Assembly: GCA_023511325.1 (NCBI GenBank)
Contig: JAIMBU010000069.1
Location: forward strand, 1-8,898
Direction of reading: 5' to 3'
DNA from: Gorillibacterium sp.
GTDB taxonomy: Bacteria > Bacillota > Bacilli > Paenibacillales > NBRC-103111
Length of the DNA stretch: 8,898 nucleotides
The notes beneath the pieces are model-generated. The model saw only the letters and a list, made by a program, of their open reading frames with translations. It searched no databases and was not told where the DNA came from. The stretch's first letter is position 1. Every line of letters begins with the position of its first letter. Position numbers and translations under genes: made by a program. Shown here piece after piece: positions 1 to 6,299 of this stretch.

Positions 1-13
1 GAGCAGAAACGAT

Positions 14-91
14 CCAATTAGATGTAGGATATACAGTTAGTCTCTTCTCTCGATCTAAAAATACCCAATTAGATGTAGGATATACAGTTAG
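14..91. repeat. Two identical 27-bp direct repeats, 51-bp period
   Basis: A 27-bp sequence beginning CCAATTAGATGTAGG and ending ATACAGTTAG occurs at 14-40 and again, without a mismatch, at 65-91. The 24-bp spacer is unrelated in its middle, but the bases just outside each copy look weakly alike (A-rich before, CTC/TTCT-rich after), so the true unit may be nearer 45-51 bp and degenerate at the edges. Each copy has a short internal dyad (TGTA, five bases, TACA). There is no coding frame across them. The window begins 13 bases before the first copy, so more copies may lie outside. Repeat and spacer sizes resemble a CRISPR, but there are only two units and no cas gene. A dispersed intergenic repeat family is more likely. 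Confidence 0.85.
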
Positions 92-132
92 CTCCGTTCT
101 TAAGGGGCTGAATTTATCCGTTTAATATAGGA

Positions 133-177
133 AAAGGAAGCACCATTCCCAACGTGGGTAGCAGCGGTGCCTCCTTT
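133..177 (-). terminator. Probable intrinsic terminator of the aldo/keto reductase
   Basis: Inverted repeat of 12 bp: AAAGGAAGCACC at 133-144 and GGTGCCTCCTTT at 166-177. Read as minus-strand RNA the single mismatch becomes a G-U pair, so the stem is fully paired on that strand only, matching the direction of the reductase gene ending at 307. The loop can fold further (CCCA with TGGG). The T tract is short (TTTT, then CC), so termination may be incomplete. It lies about 130 bp after the stop codon, which is rather far. Confidence 0.55.
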
Positions 178-306
178 CTTAGATAAAGCGAATGAATAAA
201 GTGAACGTCTACATATTAGCAGGTAAAAACTCTCGCATGTCGACCATTGCGTAATCAAGTTTGTTTTAGGGGCGCATTGCAAAAGCTAATTTATCCTGCA
301 GACCAC

Positions 307-1284
307 TTATGGCAGATCGTTGCCGCGTGCGCTTGTGTAAAGCTCGTACCAGTCTTCGCGGCTCATCTGGTCGGCTATCTTAACGGCATCCTCACAAGCT
401 CTAATCCGCTCGGGATTCGACGCACCAATGATCGGTTGGATTTTCGCCGGATGTCTCATCAGCCAACCAAGAACGATGGCTTCAGGCGTCGTCTCCTTAG
501 CTTTCGCTAGCTTACTCACTAGCTTCGCTGTATTCTGCACAGCCTCGCTCTTTCCCTCAACTGAACGCCCCGAGAATATCCCTTTGGCAAGAGGACTCCA
601 GGCCTGAACCTGAACCTTCTTTATTTGACAATATTCGAGCGTATCGTCAGCGAAGTTGGTGGCGAGACCGGCCTTTTGATTGACATGAACACCTTGATCC
701 AAGAAATCGAGGTGCGCTAAGCTAAGCTCCAGCTGGTTCACAACAAGTGGCTGCACGACAGCCGAGCTAAGGAAATTCATTTGTCCAGCGGACATGTTGG
801 ACACGCCAAAATGCCTGACCTTTCCGGACTTAACAAGTTGATTAAACGCTTCTGCTACCTCGTCGGGCTCCATCAATGGATCAGGACGATGCAATAACAG
901 GATATCTAAGTAATCAGTATGGAGTCTCTCGAGAATTCCGTCAACGGATGCGAGAATATGTTCCTTAGAAAAATCAAAACGCTTCGGGTTATGCTCATCT
1001 GCAAAGCGAATTCCACATTTGGACTGAATGACAAGTTGCTCGCGCAAACCGGGTTGCGTCGCTAACAGTTCACCAAAAACCTGTTCGGATTTCGTCATAC
1101 AGTAGACATCTGCGTGATCAAACATCGTAATGCCGATAGAAAGGGCGGCCTCGACTGCTGCTTCCGTCCGCTTATGGTCCTCTGCTGTAAGTGGATCATT
1201 GTTCCAACTGCCGCCCAGCCCCATACAACCCAGTGCCAAACGGCTTGTCGTGATTCCTCTGCGTTCCAATGACATCGTTTTCAT
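307..1284 (-). CDS. Aldo/keto reductase, YcsN/YdhF-like
   Basis: Predicted cytoplasmic NADPH-dependent oxidoreductase of the aldo/keto reductase superfamily, reducing carbonyl compounds; the physiological substrate is unknown. Numbered from an upstream ATG at 1293 (subtract 3 for the start used here), the catalytic tetrad is visible: Asp59 and Tyr64 in FDHADVY, Lys92 in QSKCGI, His135 in LLLHRPD. The cofactor phosphate-binding segment PIIGASNPERIRA lies at 287-299, and the C-terminus WYELYTSARGNDLP is typical of the B. subtilis YcsN / E. coli YdhF subgroup, as is HADVY followed by KCGI. Length (325 aa) is normal for the family. The start at 1284 is chosen because GGAGG (1295-1299) is only 1 base from the ATG at 1293 but 10 bases from this one. 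The gene appears monocistronic, with its own promoter (1373-1402) and a downstream hairpin (133-177). Confidence 0.93.
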   Translation of the reverse strand: MKTMSLERRGITTSRLALGCMGLGGSWNNDPLTAEDHKRTEAAVEAALSIGITMFDHADVYCMTKSEQVFGELLATQPGLREQLVIQSKCGIRFADEHNPKRFDFSKEHILASVDGILERLHTDYLDILLLHRPDPLMEPDEVAEAFNQLVKSGKVRHFGVSNMSAGQMNFLSSAVVQPLVVNQLELSLAHLDFLDQGVHVNQKAGLATNFADDTLEYCQIKKVQVQAWSPLAKGIFSGRSVEGKSEAVQNTAKLVSKLAKAKETTPEAIVLGWLMRHPAKIQPIIGASNPERIRACEDAVKIADQMSREDWYELYTSARGNDLP

Positions 1285-1293
1285 TTTTGCCAT

Positions 1294-1300
1294 ACCTCCA
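1294..1300 (-). promoter_or_regulatory. Ribosome binding site deciding the reductase start
   Basis: TGGAGGT on the minus strand. It abuts the upstream ATG (1293), so that codon cannot be used with this site. The ATG at 1284 sits 10 bases from GGAGG and is the likely start; the next ATG (1275) is too far. Confidence 0.75.
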
Positions 1301-1372
1301 CAAACGTATTATTATGCAACCATCCTTGCTCATTCGGCGCAATTCTTCACTCGCTGCATGCCATACCCTCTT

Positions 1373-1402
1373 ATTCTATCAAATATCATCCTTCAAGATC
1401 AA
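1373..1402 (-). promoter_or_regulatory. Sigma-A-type promoter of the aldo/keto reductase
   Basis: On the minus strand TTGATC (1402-1397) and TAGAAT (1378-1373) are 18 bases apart. The -10 is preceded by TG and one base, giving an extended -10 (TGATAGAAT). It lies between the hairpin ending the transporter operon and the reductase start, leaving a leader of roughly 80 bases. No operator is obvious. Confidence 0.6.
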
Positions 1403-1419
1403 ATTTCGCTAGCTATAAG

Positions 1420-1462
1420 AAAAGGAGTGAAGGAGTCACTTGCTCACTTTTCCACTCCTTTT
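1420..1462 (-). terminator. Terminator of the transporter/small-protein operon
   Basis: A 10-bp perfect stem, AAAAGGAGTG (1420-1429) with CACTCCTTTT (1453-1462), around a 23-base loop that can itself fold (GTGA with TCAC). It begins 33 bases after the stop codon at 1495 and, read on the minus strand, runs into TTTTCTTAT. A T run also follows on the plus strand, so it could act in both directions, but no plus-strand gene ends here. Confidence 0.65.
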
Positions 1463-1494
1463 TCGTTATTGTGAATCCGCTGCTCCAAACGTGC

Positions 1495-1776
1495 TTATAC
1501 CCATTCGACGCTTAGCAAGAGGCGGTATTGCATCAGCGCCAAGATAAACTGATCATAATAATCCTTGCGTACAATTACCTTATAATGATGATGTTCATAC
1601 ACATAGAACATTACATCAGTATAGACTCTATTGTCCTCGAATACCTTCTCTATTTCCTTTATACCCGCCACCAAGGGGCCGTCCTCTAAAATTTTAATCT
1701 CAAATTCCGTATCGAAACCGTTAACTGTTTCGAGGATGTGAATCTGTTCCCGATTGAATCGATAAGTTAATTTCAT
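1495..1776 (-). CDS. Unrecognised 93-aa protein coupled to the ion transporter
   Basis: I do not recognise a family. From the ATG at 1776 the product has 93 residues, is soluble in appearance (no signal peptide or membrane segment), and is rich in Glu, Asp, Tyr, Val and Ile. The middle has two regions of alternating charged and hydrophobic residues (EFEIKILEDG; VMFYVYEHHHYKVIVRK) suggesting beta strands, and a His triplet. The end (QFILALMQYRLLLSVEWV) looks like a helix followed by a strand. An in-frame TTG at 1782 (MIM...) is an alternative start: GGAG (1788-1791) is 5 bases from TTG and 11 from ATG. The binding site overlaps the end of the transporter gene (stop 1799-1801), so translation is probably coupled to it. 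A shared function, such as a cytoplasmic regulatory or accessory partner, is inference from position only. Confidence 0.8.
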   Translation of the reverse strand: MKLTYRFNREQIHILETVNGFDTEFEIKILEDGPLVAGIKEIEKVFEDNRVYTDVMFYVYEHHHYKVIVRKDYYDQFILALMQYRLLLSVEWV

Positions 1777-1798
1777 TATCAAGGTCGCTCCTTTTTAG

Positions 1799-3079
1799 TT
1801 AGATCAAATATCTTAAATAACTGTAAAAGCTCGATATAACAATAGACAGCAGCATAAGAGGGAACCCATACTTTAAATATTGGATAAACTTGATCGGATG
1901 TCCTTCTTTTCCCGACAACCCTGCAACGATGAGGTTAGCACTTGCACCGATCAAGGTACCATTCCCGCCTAAACAAGCACCCAGGGCAAGGCTCCACCAG
2001 AGCGGTTCTAAATTACTGACACCCATATTGCCCATTTCCTGAATCATCGGGATCATCGTTGCAACAAAAGGTATATTGTCCAAAAACGCAGATGCAAGAG
2101 CACTAAACCATAGAATTAGAAAGGAAGTCGCAACCACGTTGCCATGAGTTAGTTCAATCGCTTGTGCCGCTAATCTGGCAATTACACCTGTTTCAATGAG
2201 ACCCGATACGAGGACAAATAAACCCACAAAGAAGAATATCGTCGTCCATTCGACTTTGGTAAATGCCGCCTCCAGCATATGCTCCCCGGTTAAAAGCAGG
2301 AGTATAAATGCACCAGCCAATGCAACGGTAGCCGATTCTAAGTGAAAAGACTGATGAAGAAAGAATCCAAGAATGGTCAATCCTAATACGATTAAACACT
2401 TGCGAAGTAATTGGTGATCAGTGATTAGCTCCTTTTCATCCAAATCCATAATACTCTTCGTTAATTCGGGTGTGGTTTGAATCTGTTTGCGAAAAAGTAA
2501 GACAAAAATGGGTAGATAGATGACCATAATTAAAACTGCGATCGGTGTCAGATTGTTGATAAACGCCACAAACGTTAATTCCTTAACTGCACTGCCAATC
2601 ATGATGTTGGGGGGATCGCCAATTAGCGTTGCCGTACCACCTACGTTAGCTGCAATAATTTGCGTGATTAAGAAAGGCATCGGAGGCACTCGTAACTGAC
2701 GCGTAATGCTAAAAGTGACAGGGACCATCAGCAGCACGGTTGTCACGTTATCCAGAAACGCGGATCCCAATGCGGTAATAAGTGCCAGTGCAATTAATAT
2801 ACGGACCGGATTACCTTTTGATTTCTTGGCCGCCCATATGGCGATAAATTTAAACAGCCCTGTGTCGGCTGTTATGCTTACAATGATCATCATCCCAATA
2901 AGCAAACCGAGTGTGTTGAAATCAATATGATGCAAGGCTGTTTCTTGATCCACAATACCTAACATAACCATGAGTAGCCCCCCGAGCATGGCTACAACCG
3001 TACGATGAATCTTTTCAGAAATAATAAGCGCATAAATAATCAAGAATATACCAATTGCTAAGATGGCTTGTTGCTCCAT
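1799..3079 (-). CDS. ArsB/NhaD (SLC13/CitMHS-type) ion transporter
   Basis: Integral membrane secondary transporter of the ion transporter superfamily that includes ArsB, NhaD and CitMHS proteins. It has 426 residues and about 11-12 hydrophobic segments in two repeated halves. Each half carries the family's signature pair: GSAFLDNVTTVL (105-116) then GGTATLIGDPPNIMIG (147-162), and SAFLDNIPFVAT (330-341) then GGNGTLIGASANLIV (371-385). A hydrophilic loop (about 198-226) lies between the halves. The DPPN/ASAN motifs and absence of a partner ArsA or ArsR argue against naming it an arsenite pump; Na+, H+, a dicarboxylate or another anion are all possible. The start at 3079 is chosen because GGGAGG (3087-3092) is 7 bases upstream, whereas an ATG at 3094 overlaps that site. 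It is first in an operon with the 93-aa protein. Confidence 0.9.
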   Translation of the reverse strand: MEQQAILAIGIFLIIYALIISEKIHRTVVAMLGGLLMVMLGIVDQETALHHIDFNTLGLLIGMMIIVSITADTGLFKFIAIWAAKKSKGNPVRILIALALITALGSAFLDNVTTVLLMVPVTFSITRQLRVPPMPFLITQIIAANVGGTATLIGDPPNIMIGSAVKELTFVAFINNLTPIAVLIMVIYLPIFVLLFRKQIQTTPELTKSIMDLDEKELITDHQLLRKCLIVLGLTILGFFLHQSFHLESATVALAGAFILLLLTGEHMLEAAFTKVEWTTIFFFVGLFVLVSGLIETGVIARLAAQAIELTHGNVVATSFLILWFSALASAFLDNIPFVATMIPMIQEMGNMGVSNLEPLWWSLALGACLGGNGTLIGASANLIVAGLSGKEGHPIKFIQYLKYGFPLMLLSIVISSFYSYLRYLI

Positions 3080-3086
3080 AATGTAT

Positions 3087-3092
3087 CCTCCC
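3087..3092 (-). promoter_or_regulatory. Ribosome binding site deciding the transporter start
   Basis: GGGAGG on the minus strand, 7 bases before the ATG at 3079. An in-frame ATG at 3094 overlaps this site and would add only MGGYI, so it is unlikely to be the start. Confidence 0.8.
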
Positions 3093-3229
3093 ATATTTAG
3101 TTATTTCCAAAACCAGTTATCATTCTTTACTATTCGTATATCATTCACTAAGCATCCGTCGTTTACTTTCTCAAGCCACCCTTCATGGGGTTATCTCGAC
3201 AAATAAATGAAAGACAAAATGTACGGCTG

Positions 3230-3263
3230 AAAAAACAAAAAAAGAGCCCTTGGTGACAGGCTC
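3230..3263 (-). terminator. Strong intrinsic terminator (GTPase 3' end or transporter attenuator)
   Basis: On the minus strand GAGCCT (3263-3258) pairs with GGGCTC (3249-3244), the innermost pair being U-G, with an 8-base loop. It is followed at once by seven T, one G and six more T. It lies about 175 bases after the GTPase stop and about 150 bases before the transporter start. It therefore either ends the GTPase transcript or, if the promoter at 3387-3414 is real, sits in the transporter leader as an attenuator. Confidence 0.8.
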
Positions 3264-3386
3264 CTCCAGTTCGTGCATATATAATTAGATGGTTTGAGAA
3301 CTAAGATGAATAGGACTCTTGTTGTAGAATTGCGGTCATCCGGTTTATTCAAAATGTGTACTGACTACCCTTTTTCTTCTGGTAAG

Positions 3387-3414
3387 AGTATCATGTCTCC
3401 CTGCTGCAAGTCAA
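3387..3414 (-). promoter_or_regulatory. Candidate promoter reading toward the transporter
   Basis: TTGACT (3414-3409) and GATACT (3392-3387) on the minus strand, 16 bases apart. The -35 is good and the -10 fair. Transcripts would start near 3380 and meet the terminator at 3230-3263 before the transporter. The match could be chance. Confidence 0.35.
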
Positions 3415-3436
3415 GGTTTAGTAACTCTATTAACAC

Positions 3437-5425
3437 TCAACTGAGTGCACTGCGCGCCGCCAAAATATATTTAGCCTGATCCAGCGGATTTACACCACGG
3501 CGTTCTCGTTCCACATGAACATCCGGTGGGCAGTCCTGATAACCCGCGAAGGAGGTGGACAAGGTGCCCCGTCCCTTGGTCATCGAACCAAGTCGCGCCG
3601 GAAAATCAAGCGAGGTCGCCACGGGCAGCAAGCCGACCATCTCCATTCTACCCGTATGAATAACGGGTGAATCAAACTCTGCTCGCATCACCATCAGCTC
3701 GTTCATCAGCTTACCGCCGAATTCCTCCGGCACGGACAGGCGAAAATTCAGAATCGGTTCGAGCAGCTTGACTCCGGTATTGACGAGTCCGTCCATGATC
3801 CCCATTGGCGTAGACACAACAAAATCAAGCGGATGTGTGTGCCAAACGTGATGCTGCCCTTGCACCAGCGTTACCTTCAGGTCAGTGACCTCCCAGCCGA
3901 ACAGCCCCTGCTGTAAAGCTTCGGGAACCCGCCGCTCCACCTCGTTCTGGTACCTTTCAAGCAGATGCTCGGGACGTACCTGTGCTGAATAAACCAAGCC
4001 GCTGCCCCGCTCACCTGGTTCAATAGAGAAACGCAGAATCGCCCAGCAAGGCTTGGGCATCGTATACGCAATAAAACCCTCGCCTGCTTTCTTCGGTGTT
4101 TCTTTATAGATGACAGACGGGTCCCCAAAGGTGATATCCAAGTTATAGCGACTTTTAACGATCTGCATTAAAATCTCAATCTGGATCGGCCCCATCACCT
4201 TGAGGTGTAGTTCACGTTGATCAGTAATCCATTGCAGCTCAAGCAATGGATCTTCATCTGCTAGCTCCTGAAAGGCAGCAACAACTGCAGGATAATCAGC
4301 CTCGTTCCGCCAATGCACCTGAACCGTCAGCAACGGGACAGCCAGTCGGGTAACACCCGGAATCCCTTCAGGGCTCCCGAGAATATCGCCGATCCGCGCG
4401 CGGCCCAGTCCGTATACGGCGGCGATGTCCCCCGCCTCCAGAACGCCGATATCCTCAGATTTGGGACCATCCACCCGCCGAATTTGCGTTACCTTTTCCT
4501 CTAGGCCGCGGGTATGGTTATGGAGCGCATCCCGGTTGCGAATGATGCCATTGTACATCCGTACATAAGCGATCCGCCCCATTGTCGGGTCCTTCTCCAG
4601 CTTGAATACGACCCCTGCAACCGGCGCCTTGGGGTCACCTGCAGGTGGTGGTAACAGCAACGTGATCGCGTCCATCAGTTCAGCAACGCCTAGACCACGG
4701 TTAGATGCACCAAACAGCACAGGGACTAACTGAGACTGCTCGACCATGTTTGGAACAACGGTGGCCAACTCCGCCACGCTCAGATCTCCTTCATCCAGAT
4801 AACGCTGCATCAGTTCATCATCCCGCTCGGCAGCAGCCTCAACCAGCAGGCTGCGATAGGGTTCCGACTCGGGATTGTCCCTCCCTCTATTCGACAGCAG
4901 GTTGGTCGCCCCAACAAAAGCTGCTTCAACTCCAAGCGGTGCTTGAATCGGCGTAACGTTGACGCTGAGAAACCGTCGCGCTTGCTCAAGCACTGCTAGC
5001 GCATCAGCTCCAATTCGGTCCATTTTATTGATATACAGCAAGGTCGGGATTTGCATCTGCTGCAAGGCCTGCCAGATCACCTCGGTCTGTGCCTGCACTC
5101 CCTCGACTGCCGAGACAATTAGCACAGCTCCGTCCATCACACGTAGCGAACGCTCCACCTCAGATAAGAAATCCACGTGACCCGGTGTATCCACCAGATT
5201 CACTGTTACATCCTTCCAAGTGAACCGAGTCATCGCCGACCGGACCGATATTCCTCTTTCTCTTTCCACTTCAAGTGAATCCGTTTGTGTTGTTCCTGTA
5301 TCCACACTGCCGAGGGAGCGAATGGCCCCGCTGAGGAAAAGGATCTGCTCGGTGGTAGTCGTTTTGCCTGCATCGACGTGGGCGAATATTCCTACATTGC
5401 GCATAGCCTGTTGCTTTGAAGTCAT
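3437..5425 (-). CDS. Translational GTPase, tetracycline ribosomal protection (TetM/TetP/OtrA) family
   Basis: A 662-residue EF-G paralogue, close to the length of Streptomyces OtrA and slightly longer than TetM. Family members bind the ribosome as GTPases and dislodge tetracyclines. G1 AHVDAGKT (15-22), switch I RGISV (57-61), G3 DTPGH (79-83, catalytic His83), G4 NKMD (133-136) and G5 FGAS (238-241) are all intact. Then come the beta-barrel domain II (about 265-355), domain III (about 362-440), domain IV (about 445-560; GLFGWEVTDLKVTL at 507-520 is strongly family-like) and the C-terminal EF-G domain to AKYILAARS. The domain IV tip before STP (538-540) reads LDFVV where TetM has YYSPV, so activity against tetracycline is uncertain. 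The start at 5425 has a GGGGAA-type ribosome binding site about 10 bases upstream. The gene is visibly more GC-rich than the transporter gene beside it. It stands alone; its upstream region has two inverted repeats. Confidence 0.92.
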   Translation of the reverse strand: MTSKQQAMRNVGIFAHVDAGKTTTTEQILFLSGAIRSLGSVDTGTTQTDSLEVERERGISVRSAMTRFTWKDVTVNLVDTPGHVDFLSEVERSLRVMDGAVLIVSAVEGVQAQTEVIWQALQQMQIPTLLYINKMDRIGADALAVLEQARRFLSVNVTPIQAPLGVEAAFVGATNLLSNRGRDNPESEPYRSLLVEAAAERDDELMQRYLDEGDLSVAELATVVPNMVEQSQLVPVLFGASNRGLGVAELMDAITLLLPPPAGDPKAPVAGVVFKLEKDPTMGRIAYVRMYNGIIRNRDALHNHTRGLEEKVTQIRRVDGPKSEDIGVLEAGDIAAVYGLGRARIGDILGSPEGIPGVTRLAVPLLTVQVHWRNEADYPAVVAAFQELADEDPLLELQWITDQRELHLKVMGPIQIEILMQIVKSRYNLDITFGDPSVIYKETPKKAGEGFIAYTMPKPCWAILRFSIEPGERGSGLVYSAQVRPEHLLERYQNEVERRVPEALQQGLFGWEVTDLKVTLVQGQHHVWHTHPLDFVVSTPMGIMDGLVNTGVKLLEPILNFRLSVPEEFGGKLMNELMVMRAEFDSPVIHTGRMEMVGLLPVATSLDFPARLGSMTKGRGTLSTSFAGYQDCPPDVHVERERRGVNPLDQAKYILAARSALS

Positions 5426-5484
5426 ATTGTCGCTTCCCCTTTTAAACCCGTTGTTTACGGAAATCGCTTTATGAATGATCCAAA

Positions 5485-5500
5485 ATCCGATAAAACGGAT
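5485..5500. repeat. Small inverted repeat upstream of the GTPase gene
   Basis: ATCCG (5485-5489), six bases, CGGAT (5496-5500). It lies 60-75 bases before the GTPase start, in the probable untranslated leader. It could be an RNA hairpin or a protein site; five base pairs is weak evidence. Confidence 0.4.
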
Positions 5501-5517
5501 GAATTAACCTAGATGGT

Positions 5518-5549
5518 AAGTATCAGCAAAGCGGATATGACTGATAGTT
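5518..5549. repeat. Inverted repeat in the GTPase/lipoprotein divergent region
   Basis: TATCAG at 5521-5526 faces CTGATA at 5541-5546 across 14 bases. With one mismatch the arms extend to about nine bases (AAGTATCAG with CTGATAGTT). It lies roughly 95-125 bases upstream of the GTPase start. It may form a hairpin in the leader of the GTPase mRNA or be an operator between the divergent genes. Confidence 0.4.
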
Positions 5550-5599
5550 AAATACGGTTACAGTTGTTCTTTTCTATTTTACCTCAAGGATGGCTTATG

Positions 5600-5629
5600 T
5601 TGAAATAAATTGGTAGAGTGGTATATAGT
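5600..5629 (+). promoter_or_regulatory. Sigma-A-type promoter of the lipoprotein gene
   Basis: TTGAAA (5600-5605) and TATAGT (5624-5629), 18 bases apart, each one base off consensus. TATATA at 5622-5627 with a 16-base spacer is an alternative -10. Transcription would begin near 5636, leaving a leader of about 65 bases. Confidence 0.6.
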
Positions 5630-5685
5630 AAAACAAAAAGTTATACTGGTTCATCTCATCTTCTACTTAACTTAAATCATGAACA

Positions 5686-5691
5686 AGAGGG
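5686..5691 (+). promoter_or_regulatory. Ribosome binding site deciding the lipoprotein start
   Basis: AGAGGG, 8 bases before the ATG at 5700. The in-frame ATG at 5679 lies upstream of this site and has no purine-rich site of its own. Confidence 0.65.
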
Positions 5692-5699
5692 ATAAAAAA

Positions 5700-6188
5700 A
5701 TGACACGAATGGGAAAACGGTTACTGCTTCTGCTACTAGCCTTTTGTTTTGTCCTTCCAGCCTGCTCTCAAACCGAAACTCAGCCAAAGGCTAGCCCAGC
5801 CATACCATTAGCTCCCTCTGAACAAGCCAATACAGTAAAATCAATTAACCCACAGAACTGGATTAGGACGACCCTGCCAGCTGATGGCGCCGAGAATGTG
5901 GATTCCTCCTTAAAGACAATCAGCATTACCTTTAATCAAGAGATGAATGCGAAATCTCTAAACCCACAAACCATTACGGTCATCGAGGGGAAACATAATC
6001 AGCTACTGCAGGATATGTACCTGTTTCACTATGATGCCAGTCTTACTACGCTAACTCTCACTTTCAAGGACCCAGACAGTAGTTATGGCAGCAGCAACGG
6101 CATCGATATTACTGTGAGTAAAAACGTGGAGAATAGCCAAGGAAGTAAAATGAGTGCAGATGCCTCATTTGGATTTTCTGTTAAATAG
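5700..6188 (+). CDS. Lipoprotein with one bacterial Ig-like (Big_5) domain
   Basis: A 162-residue secreted protein probably anchored to the outer face of the membrane. The N-terminus is a type II signal peptide: basic GKR, a hydrophobic run (L8-L19), and the lipobox LPAC with Cys22 as the lipidated residue (Pro at -2 is less usual). A Pro/Ser/Ala-rich linker (about 23-50) leads to a single domain at about 58-162. This matches the Big_5/SbsA-type immunoglobulin fold: LPADGAENVDSSL, then ISITFNQEMNAKSL and TITVIEG, ending in a strand FGFSV. Such domains are structural modules in cell-surface proteins; no enzymatic residues are visible and the partner is unknown. The start at 5700 is preferred over 5679 because AGAGGG is 8 bases upstream. 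It is the only plus-strand gene, divergent from the GTPase and convergent with the ABC operon. Confidence 0.88.
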   Translation: MTRMGKRLLLLLLAFCFVLPACSQTETQPKASPAIPLAPSEQANTVKSINPQNWIRTTLPADGAENVDSSLKTISITFNQEMNAKSLNPQTITVIEGKHNQLLQDMYLFHYDASLTTLTLTFKDPDSSYGSSNGIDITVSKNVENSQGSKMSADASFGFSVK

Positions 6189-6223
6189 AGATGACTCGCT
6201 GATGCGATTAACCGAGTAGAAAC

Positions 6224-6259
6224 CAGCATCCTTTGGTATAAGTTAACCAAAGGATGCTG
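6224..6259. terminator. Bidirectional hairpin between convergent genes
   Basis: A perfect 14-bp inverted repeat, CAGCATCCTTTGGT (6224-6237) and ACCAAAGGATGCTG (6246-6259), with an 8-base loop. It lies 36 bases after the lipoprotein stop and 41 bases beyond the stop of the permease gene at 6300, where a shared terminator is expected. Neither side has a long T run (ATTTCTG on plus, GGTTTCT on minus), so it may act partly as an RNA-stabilising 3' end. Confidence 0.75.
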
Positions 6260-6299
6260 ATTTCTGTATAACATCTATATTGTTACATGTGTTTAATGG

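Larger units (their letters stand above)
1..306. other. Intergenic region left of the aldo/keto reductase
   Basis: About 300 bases without a credible gene. It contains the direct repeat pair (14-91) and a hairpin (133-177) downstream of the reductase. A 60-codon minus-strand frame (100-282) runs straight through the hairpin, lacks a good ribosome binding site and has an unremarkable Cys/Ser-rich composition, so I do not treat it as a gene. The stretch from 180 to 306 shows nothing I can name. Confidence 0.6.
3080..3436. other. Gap between transporter and GTPase genes: leader or 3' region
   Basis: A 357-base stretch with no convincing gene. On the minus strand it holds, in order, a 23-codon frame continuing the GTPase frame past its stop (3436-3365), a candidate promoter (3414-3387), a strong hairpin-plus-T terminator (3263-3230), and about 150 AT-rich bases before the transporter. 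I could not find a good promoter between the terminator and the transporter. A plus-strand frame at 3294-3479 lacks a ribosome binding site and overlaps the GTPase end. No riboswitch that I know is recognisable. Confidence 0.5.

Noticed and set aside
14..91. CRISPR array
   Set aside because: Repeat and spacer lengths fit, but there are only two units, the spacer edges look related to the other flanks, and no cas gene is in the window.
100..282. 60-codon minus-strand frame
   Set aside because: It crosses the hairpin after the reductase, has no convincing ribosome binding site and no recognisable protein features.
1130..1474. 114-codon plus-strand frame
   Set aside because: It is antisense to the reductase start and runs through the reductase promoter and the operon terminator; no ribosome binding site.
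1799..3079. Arsenite efflux pump (ArsB) as a specific call
   Set aside because: The fold and motifs fit the wider superfamily, but no ArsR, ArsC or ArsA is nearby and the signature loops do not single out ArsB.
3166..3285. Short minus-strand frame (about 31 codons from an ATG near 3284) through the terminator
   Set aside because: The Phe-rich product is simply the T tract of the terminator being translated; no ribosome binding site.
3294..3479. 61-codon plus-strand frame in the gap
   Set aside because: No ribosome binding site, overlaps the GTPase 3' end, low-complexity Ser-rich product.
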